A stretch of DNA of 64,000 nt from Simiduia aestuariiviva (GTDB lineage Bacteria > Pseudomonadota > Gammaproteobacteria > Pseudomonadales > Cellvibrionaceae), in the NCBI RefSeq assembly GCF_014192475.1, contig NZ_JACHXZ010000002.1:170120-234119 (forward strand), read 5' to 3'. The notes below the pieces were generated by a model. That model made no database searches, was not told where the DNA came from, and worked only from the letters and a program-made list of their open reading frames with translations. This document shows, piece by piece, positions 20,218 to 27,798 of the stretch (within the stretch, counting starts at the first letter, position 1; the number at the start of each line of letters is the position of its first letter). Made by a program: the position numbers and the translations under genes.

Positions 20218-21813
20218 CTAAAAACGTGCTACGCCAAACTTGCTGCTGTTGAGTTGGAATGTATCCGCTTGTTGGGTAATGGACAGTAATAATCCAAGTA
20301 GATCGCGGGTGTGGCGCGGATCAATAATGCCATCGTCCCAAAGGCGTGCAGTACAGGCCAGTGCAGTGGCGTTGGCGTCGACAAATTCAGCGGTATCGCG
20401 CTCAATTTTGTCGAGCATGTCGGCGTCAGTACTACCAGCTTTTGCCTCGGTCACAATGCGCAGGACTTTGCCCGCTTGTGCGCCGCCCATCACCGAGGTG
20501 CGGCTATTGGGCCAGGCGAAAATAAAGCGGGGATCGAAACCGCGGCCACACATGGCATAGTTGCCGGCGCCATAGGAACCTCCCATCACGATACTGAATT
20601 TAGGCACGCTTGCGTTGGCGACCGCTTGAATCATTTTTGCACCGTGTTTAATGATGCCGGATTGTTCAGCGGCAGTACCCACCATAAACCCCGTGGTGTT
20701 GTGCAAAAATAACAGTGGGGTCCGACTTTGCTCGCACAACTGGATGAACTGAGCCGCTTTGTTGGCGCCTTGCGAGGTGATAGGGCCATTATTGGTGATG
20801 ATGCCAATGGCCGCTCCGTGAATGCGCGCGTGCCCGCACACGGTTTGCCGGTCAAAATTGGATTTAAATTCCAAAAAATCCGAACTGTCTACAATGCGGG
20901 CGATGACCTCGCGGGCGTCAAAGGGTGTTTTATTGTTGGCGGGAATGACCGATAACAAACTTTCTAGGTCATAGCTCGGCGGCTGATCTACTGAATTTTC
21001 AGCCAAGGTAAACCAGTGCAACTGAGCCACCAAATCCCGTGCGAGCTCAATGGCCTCGCTATCATTTTCGGCAATATAATCGCCGGTGCCCGCAATCTCG
21101 CCATGGACTTCGGTGCCACCCAGCGCTTCGTCGGTGGCTATTTCGCCGGTGGCGGCTTTGAGCAGGGGCGGGCCGGCCAAATACATGGTCGCCTGATTGC
21201 GCACTAATACCACATAATCACTTAATGCCGGTTGATAGGCGCCGCCAGCGGTTGCACTACCGTGCACCACAGTAATCTGTGGAATACCCATCGCTGACAT
21301 GCGGGCTTGGTTGGCAAAGCCCCGGCCACCCGGCGCGAAAATTTCATTGGCGTACATCAAATTCGCGCCGCCACTTTGGGCCAAGGTTACAAATGGCAGT
21401 TTATTTTCCATTGAAATTTGCTGAAGTCGCAGGGCTTTTTCCATGCCTACCGGGGAGATAGTTCCGCCCTTGATGGCATAGTTGTCGACGCGTATGACAC
21501 AGGGCGTGCCTTGAATAAACCCAATGCCACCGATACAGCCACCACCGGCGCCAGTGCCGTCCTTATCGTCGTACATCTTGTAACCAGCCAGACTGCCAAT
21601 CTCGACGAATGGGCTGCCTTCATCAATGAGCTGAGCTAACCGCTCACGTGGCAACAACATGCCGCGCGCAGCATACTTCTCGCGCTTATTCTCAGCTGCC
21701 GCACTGAGTGCCTGATCCAGTGAAGTAATGTCGGCTATCTGTGTTAACAGTTGTGCTCGGTTTTCCCGTGCAGTGGCGCTGTCGATGTGCAATTGGGTAA
21801 TTAGCTTAGGCAT
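20218..21813 (-). CDS. atuC: Acyl-CoA carboxylase beta subunit (AtuC-like, probable geranyl-CoA carboxylase carboxyltransferase)
   Basis: Carboxyltransferase of 531 aa with N- and C-terminal crotonase-like halves. GSATAGGAYQPALSDYVVLV contrasts with the GSCTAGGAYVPAMSDE form I know from methylcrotonyl-CoA carboxylases, which favours a geranyl-CoA or other acyl substrate. FLAGPPLLKAATGE-like YLAGPPLLKAATGE, NNTTGFMVG-like HNTTGFMVGTAAEQSG, GGSYGAGNYAMCGRGFDPRF and WPNSRTSVMGGAQAG are all present. It pairs with the biotin-carrying alpha subunit encoded two genes downstream. Its ATG follows the SDR stop directly (TAG-ATG). Confidence 0.83.
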   Translation of the reverse strand: MPKLITQLHIDSATARENRAQLLTQIADITSLDQALSAAAENKREKYAARGMLLPRERLAQLIDEGSPFVEIGSLAGYKMYDDKDGTGAGGGCIGGIGFIQGTPCVIRVDNYAIKGGTISPVGMEKALRLQQISMENKLPFVTLAQSGGANLMYANEIFAPGGRGFANQARMSAMGIPQITVVHGSATAGGAYQPALSDYVVLVRNQATMYLAGPPLLKAATGEIATDEALGGTEVHGEIAGTGDYIAENDSEAIELARDLVAQLHWFTLAENSVDQPPSYDLESLLSVIPANNKTPFDAREVIARIVDSSDFLEFKSNFDRQTVCGHARIHGAAIGIITNNGPITSQGANKAAQFIQLCEQSRTPLLFLHNTTGFMVGTAAEQSGIIKHGAKMIQAVANASVPKFSIVMGGSYGAGNYAMCGRGFDPRFIFAWPNSRTSVMGGAQAGKVLRIVTEAKAGSTDADMLDKIERDTAEFVDANATALACTARLWDDGIIDPRHTRDLLGLLLSITQQADTFQLNSSKFGVARF

Positions 21814-22701
21814 CTATTCGTTCTCGCTGTCGCGCAACATGGCAGGCAATTCAGCGCGATGAAAGCCATTGAATGGACTGCTGTTGGCTGCAGGCCCTTC
21901 GGGCAGCGGCCAAATAGCGGGTGCAGAACCTAGCGACGAACCGCCGTCGATGCGCAGCGTGTGACCATTGATAAAAGCCCCACCGGGACTGAGTAGAAAA
22001 CAAATGGCGGCGCTGATCTCGGCCTCGAATGCCAGGCGCTTTAAGGGGACGTGGTCTTTTACGCCTTTGATGAGCGTTTGGAATTGTGGGTCGTAGGTGT
22101 CGAAGCCACTGGATGCAACCCAGCCGGGTGCTACGGCATTGACCCTAACGCCAAAAAAGCCCCATTCCCACGCGCAGGTTTTAGTGAGGTTTTCCATGCC
22201 CGCACGCGCTGCCCCTGAGTGGCCCATCGCGGGCATGCCATTTAGATTATCGGCGGTGATATTTATGATGGCGCCACCGTGTTTTTGCATGCTGTGTTTG
22301 TAGACTTCGCGCGCCATGAGAAACCCGCCAAGCAGATTGCTGCGCACTACCGCCTCAAAGCCTTTGGCCGAGATGAGTTCGAGAGGCGCTGGAAATTGTC
22401 CGCCTGCGTTATTTACAAGGCCGTGAATAACCGGGTGCTCGGTAATGATGTTGGCGATTGCTTGGGTTACCGCCACCTCATCTCTGATATCAAAGCTGGC
22501 GCTACTCACGGAGCCACCGTCATTGCGTATCTCTTCACTGACGCGATCGAGTTTTGCTTGCGTGCGGCCCGTAATGACCACGTGTGCTCCTAAAGATGAC
22601 AGCTCGTGCGCGACGCAGCGGCCAATACCACTGCCACCGCCCGTGACTATGAAGCATTGGTTTTTGAAAAGGTCGGGTTTAAGTACGGATTGGTAGCTCA
22701 T
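21814..22701 (-). CDS. atuB: SDR family protein (AtuB-like), dienoyl-CoA-reductase-type active site
   Basis: SDR of 295 aa. The cofactor motif TGGGSGIGRCVAHEL and NNAGGQFPAP are intact. The usual YxxxK is replaced: the aligned stretch reads GHSGAARAGMENLTKTCAWEW, with His/Ser and Arg around the Tyr and Lys positions, as in 2,4-dienoyl-CoA reductase-like SDRs, where Tyr is also absent. IDGGSSLG and a Pro/Asn-rich tail end the protein. The ATG at 22701 has an AGGA site; an earlier ATG would overlap the upstream gene. Position just before the carboxylase beta gene matches atuB of Pseudomonas, whose reaction is itself not firmly known. Confidence 0.75.
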   Translation of the reverse strand: MSYQSVLKPDLFKNQCFIVTGGGSGIGRCVAHELSSLGAHVVITGRTQAKLDRVSEEIRNDGGSVSSASFDIRDEVAVTQAIANIITEHPVIHGLVNNAGGQFPAPLELISAKGFEAVVRSNLLGGFLMAREVYKHSMQKHGGAIINITADNLNGMPAMGHSGAARAGMENLTKTCAWEWGFFGVRVNAVAPGWVASSGFDTYDPQFQTLIKGVKDHVPLKRLAFEAEISAAICFLLSPGGAFINGHTLRIDGGSSLGSAPAIWPLPEGPAANSSPFNGFHRAELPAMLRDSENE

Positions 22702-22709
22702 AGCAAGTC

Positions 22710-23567
22710 CTATAAAAAACATTCTCGTGCTTGTGCCGGGCTGGCAATGGCGCGGCCCGATTGCTCTGCGATCTTTGCCAGCGCTTCAATTAGCTGCCCG
22801 TTGTGCGCTGCGCGTTCGCCATTAGGTAAGTAAAAAGTATCTTCTAGGCCCGTGCGCAAGTGCCCACCTAATTCAGCAGTGCGTCGATGGACGGGCCAAA
22901 TCTCCTGTCGACCGATTAATGTGGTCTGCCAGGGGTTATCGCCGGGCAGGTATTTGAGCAACAACGGCAACAATTCAGAGTCTGCGGGCATGCCGCTCGC
23001 AACACCCATGACAAAATTGAAACTAGCCCGATCGATTAACCCCACTTCTTGGTACATGCCCACAGAGCGCACAATTCCCAGATCAAAGCACTCGAACTCT
23101 GGACGGGTACCGGTGCTGGCCATGACCGCTAGCAGCTCTTCAATTTTCTCAATCGTGTTTTCAAAAAGCATGGGTGGCCATGCCCAGGTGCCGTCGCGCT
23201 TGACCTTTAAGTAGTTAAGGCTGCCGGCGTTGCAGGCGCCAATTTCCGGTTTGCACCGTTGCAGACAGGCAATGGGGCCAGCTTGATCGCGATTGATGGT
23301 GCCAGTGGAAAAATTAAGCAGTACGCCCGGGCAGGCGGCCCGTATGGCTTCGGCAATTTCAAAGGCCACTTCGGGCTCCCAGGAGGGCAGGTGGCCCTGG
23401 CCTGGCTCCTGCCGACGGAAGTGGACATGCATCACGGCCGCGCCCGCTTCAAAGGCTTGACGGGCGGCAGTGGCCATTTCTCGCGCGGTCACGGGCACAG
23501 GATGTTGTGCTGGGTTGGTAAGCACACCCGTTAGGGCGCAGGTGATAACAGCGGGTGAGTTGGCCAT
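22710..23567 (-). CDS. BKACE (DUF849) beta-keto acid cleavage family protein
   Basis: Zinc-dependent TIM-barrel protein of 285 aa. BKACE enzymes condense a beta-keto acid with acetyl-CoA and split it into acetoacetate and a shorter acyl-CoA. The metal motif HVHFR (His47, His49) and the second signature GGHLRTGLED (His236, Arg238, Glu242) are present, as are NFSTGT and the family start ITCALTG. It is the first gene of the operon, with GGGAG before the ATG, in the place where Pseudomonas has atuA. It may cleave the branched beta-keto or 3-hydroxyglutaryl product of the pathway; that is inference. Confidence 0.85.
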   Translation of the reverse strand: MANSPAVITCALTGVLTNPAQHPVPVTAREMATAARQAFEAGAAVMHVHFRRQEPGQGHLPSWEPEVAFEIAEAIRAACPGVLLNFSTGTINRDQAGPIACLQRCKPEIGACNAGSLNYLKVKRDGTWAWPPMLFENTIEKIEELLAVMASTGTRPEFECFDLGIVRSVGMYQEVGLIDRASFNFVMGVASGMPADSELLPLLLKYLPGDNPWQTTLIGRQEIWPVHRRTAELGGHLRTGLEDTFYLPNGERAAHNGQLIEALAKIAEQSGRAIASPAQARECFL

Positions 23568-23605
23568 GGTGGCTCCCTGTTATTGATTATATGAGTCGAC
23601 AATAC

Positions 23606-23623
23606 CAAGCAAGCGCTTGGTTG
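23606..23623. promoter_or_regulatory. Candidate operator of the divergent TetR regulator
   Basis: CAAGCAAGC / GCTTGGTTG forms an 18-bp inverted repeat with one mismatch; nested in it, ACCAAGC-AAGC-GCTTGGT is a perfect 7-bp inverted repeat. It lies between the operon start and the TetR gene and touches the -35 of the latter, as expected for autoregulation by a TetR repressor. Confidence 0.6.
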
Positions 23624-23649
23624 ACAATAGGCGGTTTTTCCGATTAATT
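23621..23649 (+). promoter_or_regulatory. Candidate promoter of the TetR gene
   Basis: TTGACA (23621-23626), 17 bp, then TTAATT (23644-23649). The -35 hexamer overlaps the right arm of the palindromic operator. The TTG start of the regulator is 36 bp further on. Confidence 0.55.
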
Positions 23650-23684
23650 GCCACCCTTAATTGTTTAAGCAGGGAGTGTGCGGC

Positions 23685-24269
23685 TTGACCAGCGACCGTG
23701 TGTTAGAAAACCAACAGTCGGCCAAAGGGCGCGTATTGCGCGTAGCGGCATCGCTTTTTCGCGAGAGGGGCTTTGCCCGTACCACGGTGCGCGATATCGC
23801 CGCGGAGGTGGGCATTCTGTCGGGCAGCCTGTTTCATCACTTCCCCAACAAAGAATCCATTCTGGCTCAGCTGATGGAGGAGCTGATATTGCTGGTGGAG
23901 GATGCAATGGAGCGCCAGTTGGCGGGCAAGCGCGAGCCCCGCGACCGGTTGCGGGTGTTGGTCGCCTGTGAATTGCAGGCAATTCATGGCGAAATAGGCA
24001 CGGGTTTTAGCATTTTGGTCACTGAATGGCGCTCTCTCAGTCCGGCGAGCCAAGCCCACATACTGGCGTTGCGTGATCGCTATGAGCAGCGCTGGTTGGA
24101 CTGCCTGAAGAACCTAAAAGCTGCGGGCGGGCTCTCTGCAGAGCCCAGTTTGGCGCGCCATTTTATTCGGGGCGCGGCCATGGAAACCTGGCATTGGTAC
24201 AAACCCGATGGCCCCTTCACGCTCGCGTCGTTAGCCGATCAATTGGTGGATTTAGTGGTGCACCCCTAG
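23685..24269 (+). CDS. atuR: TetR/AcrR family regulator (AtuR-like)
   Basis: Transcriptional repressor of 194 aa. The N-terminal helix-turn-helix is RVLRVAASLFRERGFARTTVRDIAAEVGILSGSLFHHFPNKESIL; the C-terminal ligand domain is all helical. It is transcribed away from the terpene-like operon, the same arrangement as atuR and atuA in Pseudomonas, so an acyl-CoA intermediate is the likely ligand. The TTG at 23685 is preferred because AGGGAG (23671-23676) is 8 nt before it; a TTG at 23661 would add eight codons. A palindrome in the divergent region is its probable site. Confidence 0.75.
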   Translation: MTSDRVLENQQSAKGRVLRVAASLFRERGFARTTVRDIAAEVGILSGSLFHHFPNKESILAQLMEELILLVEDAMERQLAGKREPRDRLRVLVACELQAIHGEIGTGFSILVTEWRSLSPASQAHILALRDRYEQRWLDCLKNLKAAGGLSAEPSLARHFIRGAAMETWHWYKPDGPFTLASLADQLVDLVVHP

Positions 24270-24380
24270 TTTTACGCGCGCTCGACAAAATGTTTCGCTG
24301 TCGCGTCAACCATTTATGGGAATGGCCGTTGTATAGGGTGAATTGACACTTCTAACTGCCATTACAAAGAGAGATTAGCG

Positions 24381-24842
24381 ATGAAATCAATGACTCCTAT
24401 TAGCCTTGTTACCACCTTTACTTTGCTGTTCTGCGGTGCTGCATTAGCTCAGGACACCATTGCAGAGCGCCACGATGTGCGTGGCGATCACAAGGAAATG
24501 CGCTTGGATCAGAAAGGTGATCGTATCGAGCAGCGACTTGATAACAAGGGCGATCGCATTGAGCGGCGACTGGATAAGAAAGGTGATCGCATCGATCAGC
24601 GCCTCGACCGACGTGCCGACCGCGCCGAGGCCAATGGCCACGAGGTGCGTGCAGCTAAGCTGGATGCCAAGGGTGATCGAATAGATCGTCGTTTAGATAA
24701 CAAGGGCGAGCGGATTGATCGCCGTCTGGATCAGAAGGGTGATCGTATCGATCGTCGCTTGGATAAAAAAGGGGAGCGCATGAATCGCCGCACCGATAAG
24801 CGAGGGGAGCGTAAACAGCGCGCTGCGGATCGTCGGAGCTAG
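24381..24842 (+). CDS. Exported protein made of 11-residue charged repeats
   Basis: Protein of 153 aa with a signal peptide (cleavage near ALAQ, residue 23). The mature part is about nine copies of an 11-residue unit of the form RLDxKGDRIxR, interrupted once by ADRAEANGHEVRAAK, and it ends in an Arg/Lys-rich segment. The spacing suits a long amphipathic helix or coiled coil, very rich in Asp, Arg and Lys. No cysteine is left after processing. I do not recognise a named family. The gene lies between the TetR gene and the ZorAB-like operon, with a weak hairpin (GGGGGCTTG / CAAGGCCCC, about 24866-24886) behind it, so it is probably a separate unit. Confidence 0.75.
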   Translation: MKSMTPISLVTTFTLLFCGAALAQDTIAERHDVRGDHKEMRLDQKGDRIEQRLDNKGDRIERRLDKKGDRIDQRLDRRADRAEANGHEVRAAKLDAKGDRIDRRLDNKGERIDRRLDQKGDRIDRRLDKKGERMNRRTDKRGERKQRAADRRS

Positions 24843-24944
24843 ATGAGTCTTCAGTAATGTGAATAGGGGGCTTGTTCCAAGGCCCCATTGGTCTATATTG
24901 TGGGCATAACCACGAAAATAAAATAAGACCATACAGGGCGTGCC

Positions 24945-26201
24945 ATGGCATTTTTGGCTGAATTTCCACCCTTAACACTGGGGCTGATGGCACTCATTTG
25001 CATTTTAGCCGTGTATTTTATCGGCCCCGGTTACAACAGTCACTCCGCTGGACAGTCGCCAGCCATTCTCACCAGTACGGGAATTTTCGGCACCTTCCTT
25101 GGTGTCGCACTCGGCCTGCTCGAATTTGATACCACGGATATCAGTGCCAGTGTCCCGCAGCTTATTGACGGACTCAAGACGGCATTCTGGACCTCGATTG
25201 TCGGGTTGTTGGGGGCGCTTGGCGTCAAGATGCGACACCTCTTTGCGGTGATGGGACAGCGCAAGAAACAGGAAACTTACCACACCGCCAGTGTCACGGA
25301 TTTAGCGAATTTGCTCACTGACATCCATCAGAGCTTAACGCCCGCAGAGGGCGATGGTTTATCGCTTGCCTTGGCGCAGCAACACCGAGAGCAGTTGACG
25401 GCGCTGGATGCAATTGTTCAGCAGCTCAGGTCTTATCAAACCGAAATGGCCGAGGCCAACGCACGGGCGCTGGTGGTGGCTATTGAAAAAGTCATGCGCG
25501 ATTTTAATGCTGAGATCAATGCCCAGTACGGTGATAATTTCCGCGAGTTAAACGCGGCTGTCGGAAAGATGTTGCAATGGCAGGAAAATTATAAGCGTGA
25601 GCTAGAAGCCTTGTTGAGCAGTCAAGATGCCAATGGAAAATTGTTGGATAAGGCCGCCGAAGCCTATCGAGACATGGTGCAGCATGCCGAAGTATTCAAA
25701 CAGGTTTCAACGTCACTGGGGCAATTATTGGCGGGCACTGAAGCTCAATCACGCCAGCTATCAACGCAACTTGAAGTGTTGGCGGATGTGTCTGAGCGAG
25801 CGGCTCAGGGCTTGCCGCAATTGGGCGCTCGCATCGATGGGTTGACGACCCAGTTAACATCGGCGGTCAGTCAGAATCAGCAAGCGGTGGATGTGGCGCT
25901 ACAACAATCGTTGAGTCAGCTCACTGAAACATCTGAGCGGGTGCATCAGCAGCTCGCATCCCTGGCGGAGGATAGTGACGCCCGTGTGGCACAGCACTTG
26001 ACCGCAATTCAGCAGGGCTTAGAGCAGGAGTTAGTGCAGGCGCTGAAAACGTTTGGCTATCAAATGACTTCACTGTCTGAAAAATTTGTAAATGATTATG
26101 CGCCGCTCACGGAAAGGTTGCGCGATCTTATTCAATTGGCCGAACAGGTAAATCCACGCGATGCCAAACCTCAGCAGCGGGCTCGAGCCCTCACCGAATG
26201 A
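24945..26201 (+). CDS. zorA: ZorA-like MotA/TolQ-type proton channel protein with long cytoplasmic tail
   Basis: Inner-membrane protein of 418 aa. Three transmembrane helices lie near residues 9-27, 38-60 and 79-98; the second and third (STGIFGTFLGVALGLL, FWTSIVGLLGALGV) resemble MotA/TolQ/ExbB channel helices. The remaining 320 residues are soluble and mostly helical, with KVMRDFNAEINAQYGDNFRELNAAVGKMLQWQENY, a pattern I associate with ZorA of the Zorya anti-phage system, whose tail forms a long intracellular rod. The gene overlaps the zorB-like gene by 41 bp. Base composition is like the flanking genes. No zorC, zorD or zorE is nearby, so a defence role is inferred. Confidence 0.7.
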   Translation: MAFLAEFPPLTLGLMALICILAVYFIGPGYNSHSAGQSPAILTSTGIFGTFLGVALGLLEFDTTDISASVPQLIDGLKTAFWTSIVGLLGALGVKMRHLFAVMGQRKKQETYHTASVTDLANLLTDIHQSLTPAEGDGLSLALAQQHREQLTALDAIVQQLRSYQTEMAEANARALVVAIEKVMRDFNAEINAQYGDNFRELNAAVGKMLQWQENYKRELEALLSSQDANGKLLDKAAEAYRDMVQHAEVFKQVSTSLGQLLAGTEAQSRQLSTQLEVLADVSERAAQGLPQLGARIDGLTTQLTSAVSQNQQAVDVALQQSLSQLTETSERVHQQLASLAEDSDARVAQHLTAIQQGLEQELVQALKTFGYQMTSLSEKFVNDYAPLTERLRDLIQLAEQVNPRDAKPQQRARALTE

Positions 26202-26886
26202 CACGTTAGAGCAGGAAGAACACTGGGTCTCCGTCAGTGACTTGATGGGTGGGCTAATGATGGTGTTTTTGTTGATCTCTGTCATTTACATGGTGCAGTT
26301 GGAGATTGAATCGAGAAAGATAAAAGACGTAGCGATTTTATATGATCGACTGCGAACCCAGCTTTACCAAGACCTTCAGGAAGAATTTGCCGACGATTTA
26401 CCGCGCTGGGGCGCTGAGCTTAATCGCGATTTGAGCCTGCGCTTTTACAATACAGAGTTGCTGTTTGATCGTGGTGAGGCTGAATTAAATCCAGCGTTCT
26501 CAGCCATACTGGCAGATTTTTTTCCACGCTATGTGTCAATTTTAACCCGCGAAAAATACCGCCAGGATATTCTCGAGGTGCGTATCGAGGGTCATACGTC
26601 CAGCGATTGGGGGTTGGGTACTACGCCCGATGAAGCCTACATTCGCAATATGGCACTGTCGCAAGCGCGCACGCGATCGGCGTTGGGGTACGTACTTTCG
26701 CTGCCAGCCGTCGCGCTGGAAAAAGCGTGGCTAACCGCACACCTCACCGCCAATGGGCTGTCTTCTTCTAAGCCCGTACTCAGTGACGAGGGGCTGGAAG
26801 ATGATGCGCGTTCAAGGCGAGTGGAATTTCGCGTGCGAACCGATGCAGATGGTCGAATAGCCACTATCTTGCAGGACGTCCGCTAG
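26161..26886 (+). CDS. zorB: ZorB-like MotB/OmpA-type stator protein
   Basis: Protein of 241 aa with a short cytoplasmic N-terminus, one transmembrane helix (about 28-48, LMGGLMMVFLLISVIYMVQL) and a periplasmic OmpA/MotB peptidoglycan-binding domain. Asp27 in VSVSDLMGG matches the proton-carrying Asp of MotB (YADFMT). The OmpA domain shows FDRGEAELNPAFSAIL, VRIEGHTSSDWG, NMALSQARTRSALGYVL and DARSRRVEFRV. The ATG at 26161 lies inside the zorA-like gene, and the stop overlaps the next gene by 1 bp. With the channel partner it would form an ion-driven A5B2-type motor anchored to the wall. Confidence 0.72.
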   Translation: MPNLSSGLEPSPNDTLEQEEHWVSVSDLMGGLMMVFLLISVIYMVQLEIESRKIKDVAILYDRLRTQLYQDLQEEFADDLPRWGAELNRDLSLRFYNTELLFDRGEAELNPAFSAILADFFPRYVSILTREKYRQDILEVRIEGHTSSDWGLGTTPDEAYIRNMALSQARTRSALGYVLSLPAVALEKAWLTAHLTANGLSSSKPVLSDEGLEDDARSRRVEFRVRTDADGRIATILQDVR

Positions 26887-27350
26887 TGAATTTGCCCGAT
26901 TTTACTGATTTTCCGCCGCTGTTGGCGTTGCGCAAAAAGATGGGCGCTACCGAGCTGGGGCAGTTTGATTTTTTTGATCCGGTATTGCATTTAACCGGTG
27001 AGGAGCGCATTCAGTTGGCTGGGCAGGGTATTGCTGTAGGCACTGTGGCGTTGCGTAAATTACTGGATCACACCGTTGCCTATAAAAATGCGCGAGTGAT
27101 TGTTTGGCAGCCGCAGTGTGCAGAGTATCACCTGTGTTGGTGTAAAAATTTCCCTCAGTTGCCCGATGTCTTTGTAGGGGCTCGGAAACCGGCTGGAATG
27201 TCGGTGTGCAGTGAGTGTTTGGATCATTTGCAGTATGACGGACATAATTCGCACCGTCATCGCCATCAAGATTATTATGCGCAAGTGCGAAAGCACTTTG
27301 ATGTGGCGACCTTTTTTCAGCGCTTCCCGCACTACCCCATAGGTCGCTAG
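26886..27350 (+). CDS. Unrecognised Cys/His-rich protein, third gene of the ZorAB-like operon
   Basis: Protein of 154 aa started by a GTG that shares one base with the zorB-like stop, so translation is coupled. It has no signal peptide or membrane helix and should be cytoplasmic. Five cysteines (78, 84, 86, 108, 111) and a His cluster (82, 114, 120, 123, 125, 127) suggest bound zinc: QPQCAEYHLCWCKNF and then SVCSECLDHLQYDGHNSHRH. The N-terminal 70 residues look globular (LLALRKKMGATELGQFDFFDPVL). It matches none of the Zorya effectors I know (ZorC, ZorD helicase, ZorE HNH). A nuclease-like or nucleic-acid-binding role is possible but not shown. Confidence 0.7.
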   Translation: MNLPDFTDFPPLLALRKKMGATELGQFDFFDPVLHLTGEERIQLAGQGIAVGTVALRKLLDHTVAYKNARVIVWQPQCAEYHLCWCKNFPQLPDVFVGARKPAGMSVCSECLDHLQYDGHNSHRHRHQDYYAQVRKHFDVATFFQRFPHYPIGR

Positions 27351-27353
27351 CGT

Positions 27354-27560
27354 TCAGTGAACTTCTGTGGCGACGCCCTGGCTGGCATAAAAGTGGATTT
27401 TATCTTCGGCTAGGGTGCGATCGGCTGCGCGTCGATCGGGCGTTTTACGGCGTTTACGGTGATATAAGTCGATGGGCAGCGCTGCGCAACTGTCGTTTTC
27501 TTCCCGGCGGTCGCGACCCGTTCGGCGCTCTACAAAGTGCGGTGTATTTGCTTTTGTCAT
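27354..27560 (-). CDS. Small Arg-rich protein, unknown
   Basis: Protein of 68 aa from the ATG at 27560; a 12-codon longer frame is less likely. It contains two similar basic motifs, VERRTGRDRREEN and KRRKTPDRRAADR, separated by about 20 residues. The RRxxxDRR pattern recalls the N-terminal arm of PilZ domains, but the DxSxxG part is missing. It is convergent with the ZorAB-like operon (3-bp gap) and divergent from bolA. Function unknown; the call is plausible rather than certain. Confidence 0.5.
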   Translation of the reverse strand: MTKANTPHFVERRTGRDRREENDSCAALPIDLYHRKRRKTPDRRAADRTLAEDKIHFYASQGVATEVH

Positions 27561-27722
27561 TAGCGTGATCCAATAGAAGATAGGCGGTAGGGCCAATTAT
27601 CAAGTGGCGTTAATTGTTAATGCGTTAATTATCGCGCCAATACGTAGTACTTTATGCTGAAAGTCGAAGGGGTTACAAGTAATGACTAATCAGTCATGTA
27701 ATTTTTTTGGATTTTTGTGCAA

Positions 27723-27754
27723 TTGCATTATTTGGCCTCCGCTCGCGCTATAAT
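27723..27754 (+). promoter_or_regulatory. Candidate bolA promoter
   Basis: A perfect TATAAT (27749-27754) lies 45 bp before the bolA ATG. The nearest -35-like hexamer, TTGCAT (27723-27728), is 20 bp away, which is long, so only the -10 is reliable. Confidence 0.45.
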
Positions 27755-27798
27755 GCAGCACCGAAATTTTCTCCAAATTCTGTTTTGAGTGGTTGTCT

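Noticed and set aside
14986-23567. Leucine (liu) degradation operon
   Set aside because: Not excluded biochemically, but order SDR-beta-dehydrogenase-hydratase-alpha and the lack of an HMG-CoA lyase gene and MerR-type LiuR fit atu better.
24945-26886. Flagellar motAB or Tol-Pal/ExbBD genes
   Set aside because: MotA has four helices and no 320-residue cytoplasmic tail; TolQ/ExbB are much shorter; no flagellar, tol or tonB genes are adjacent.
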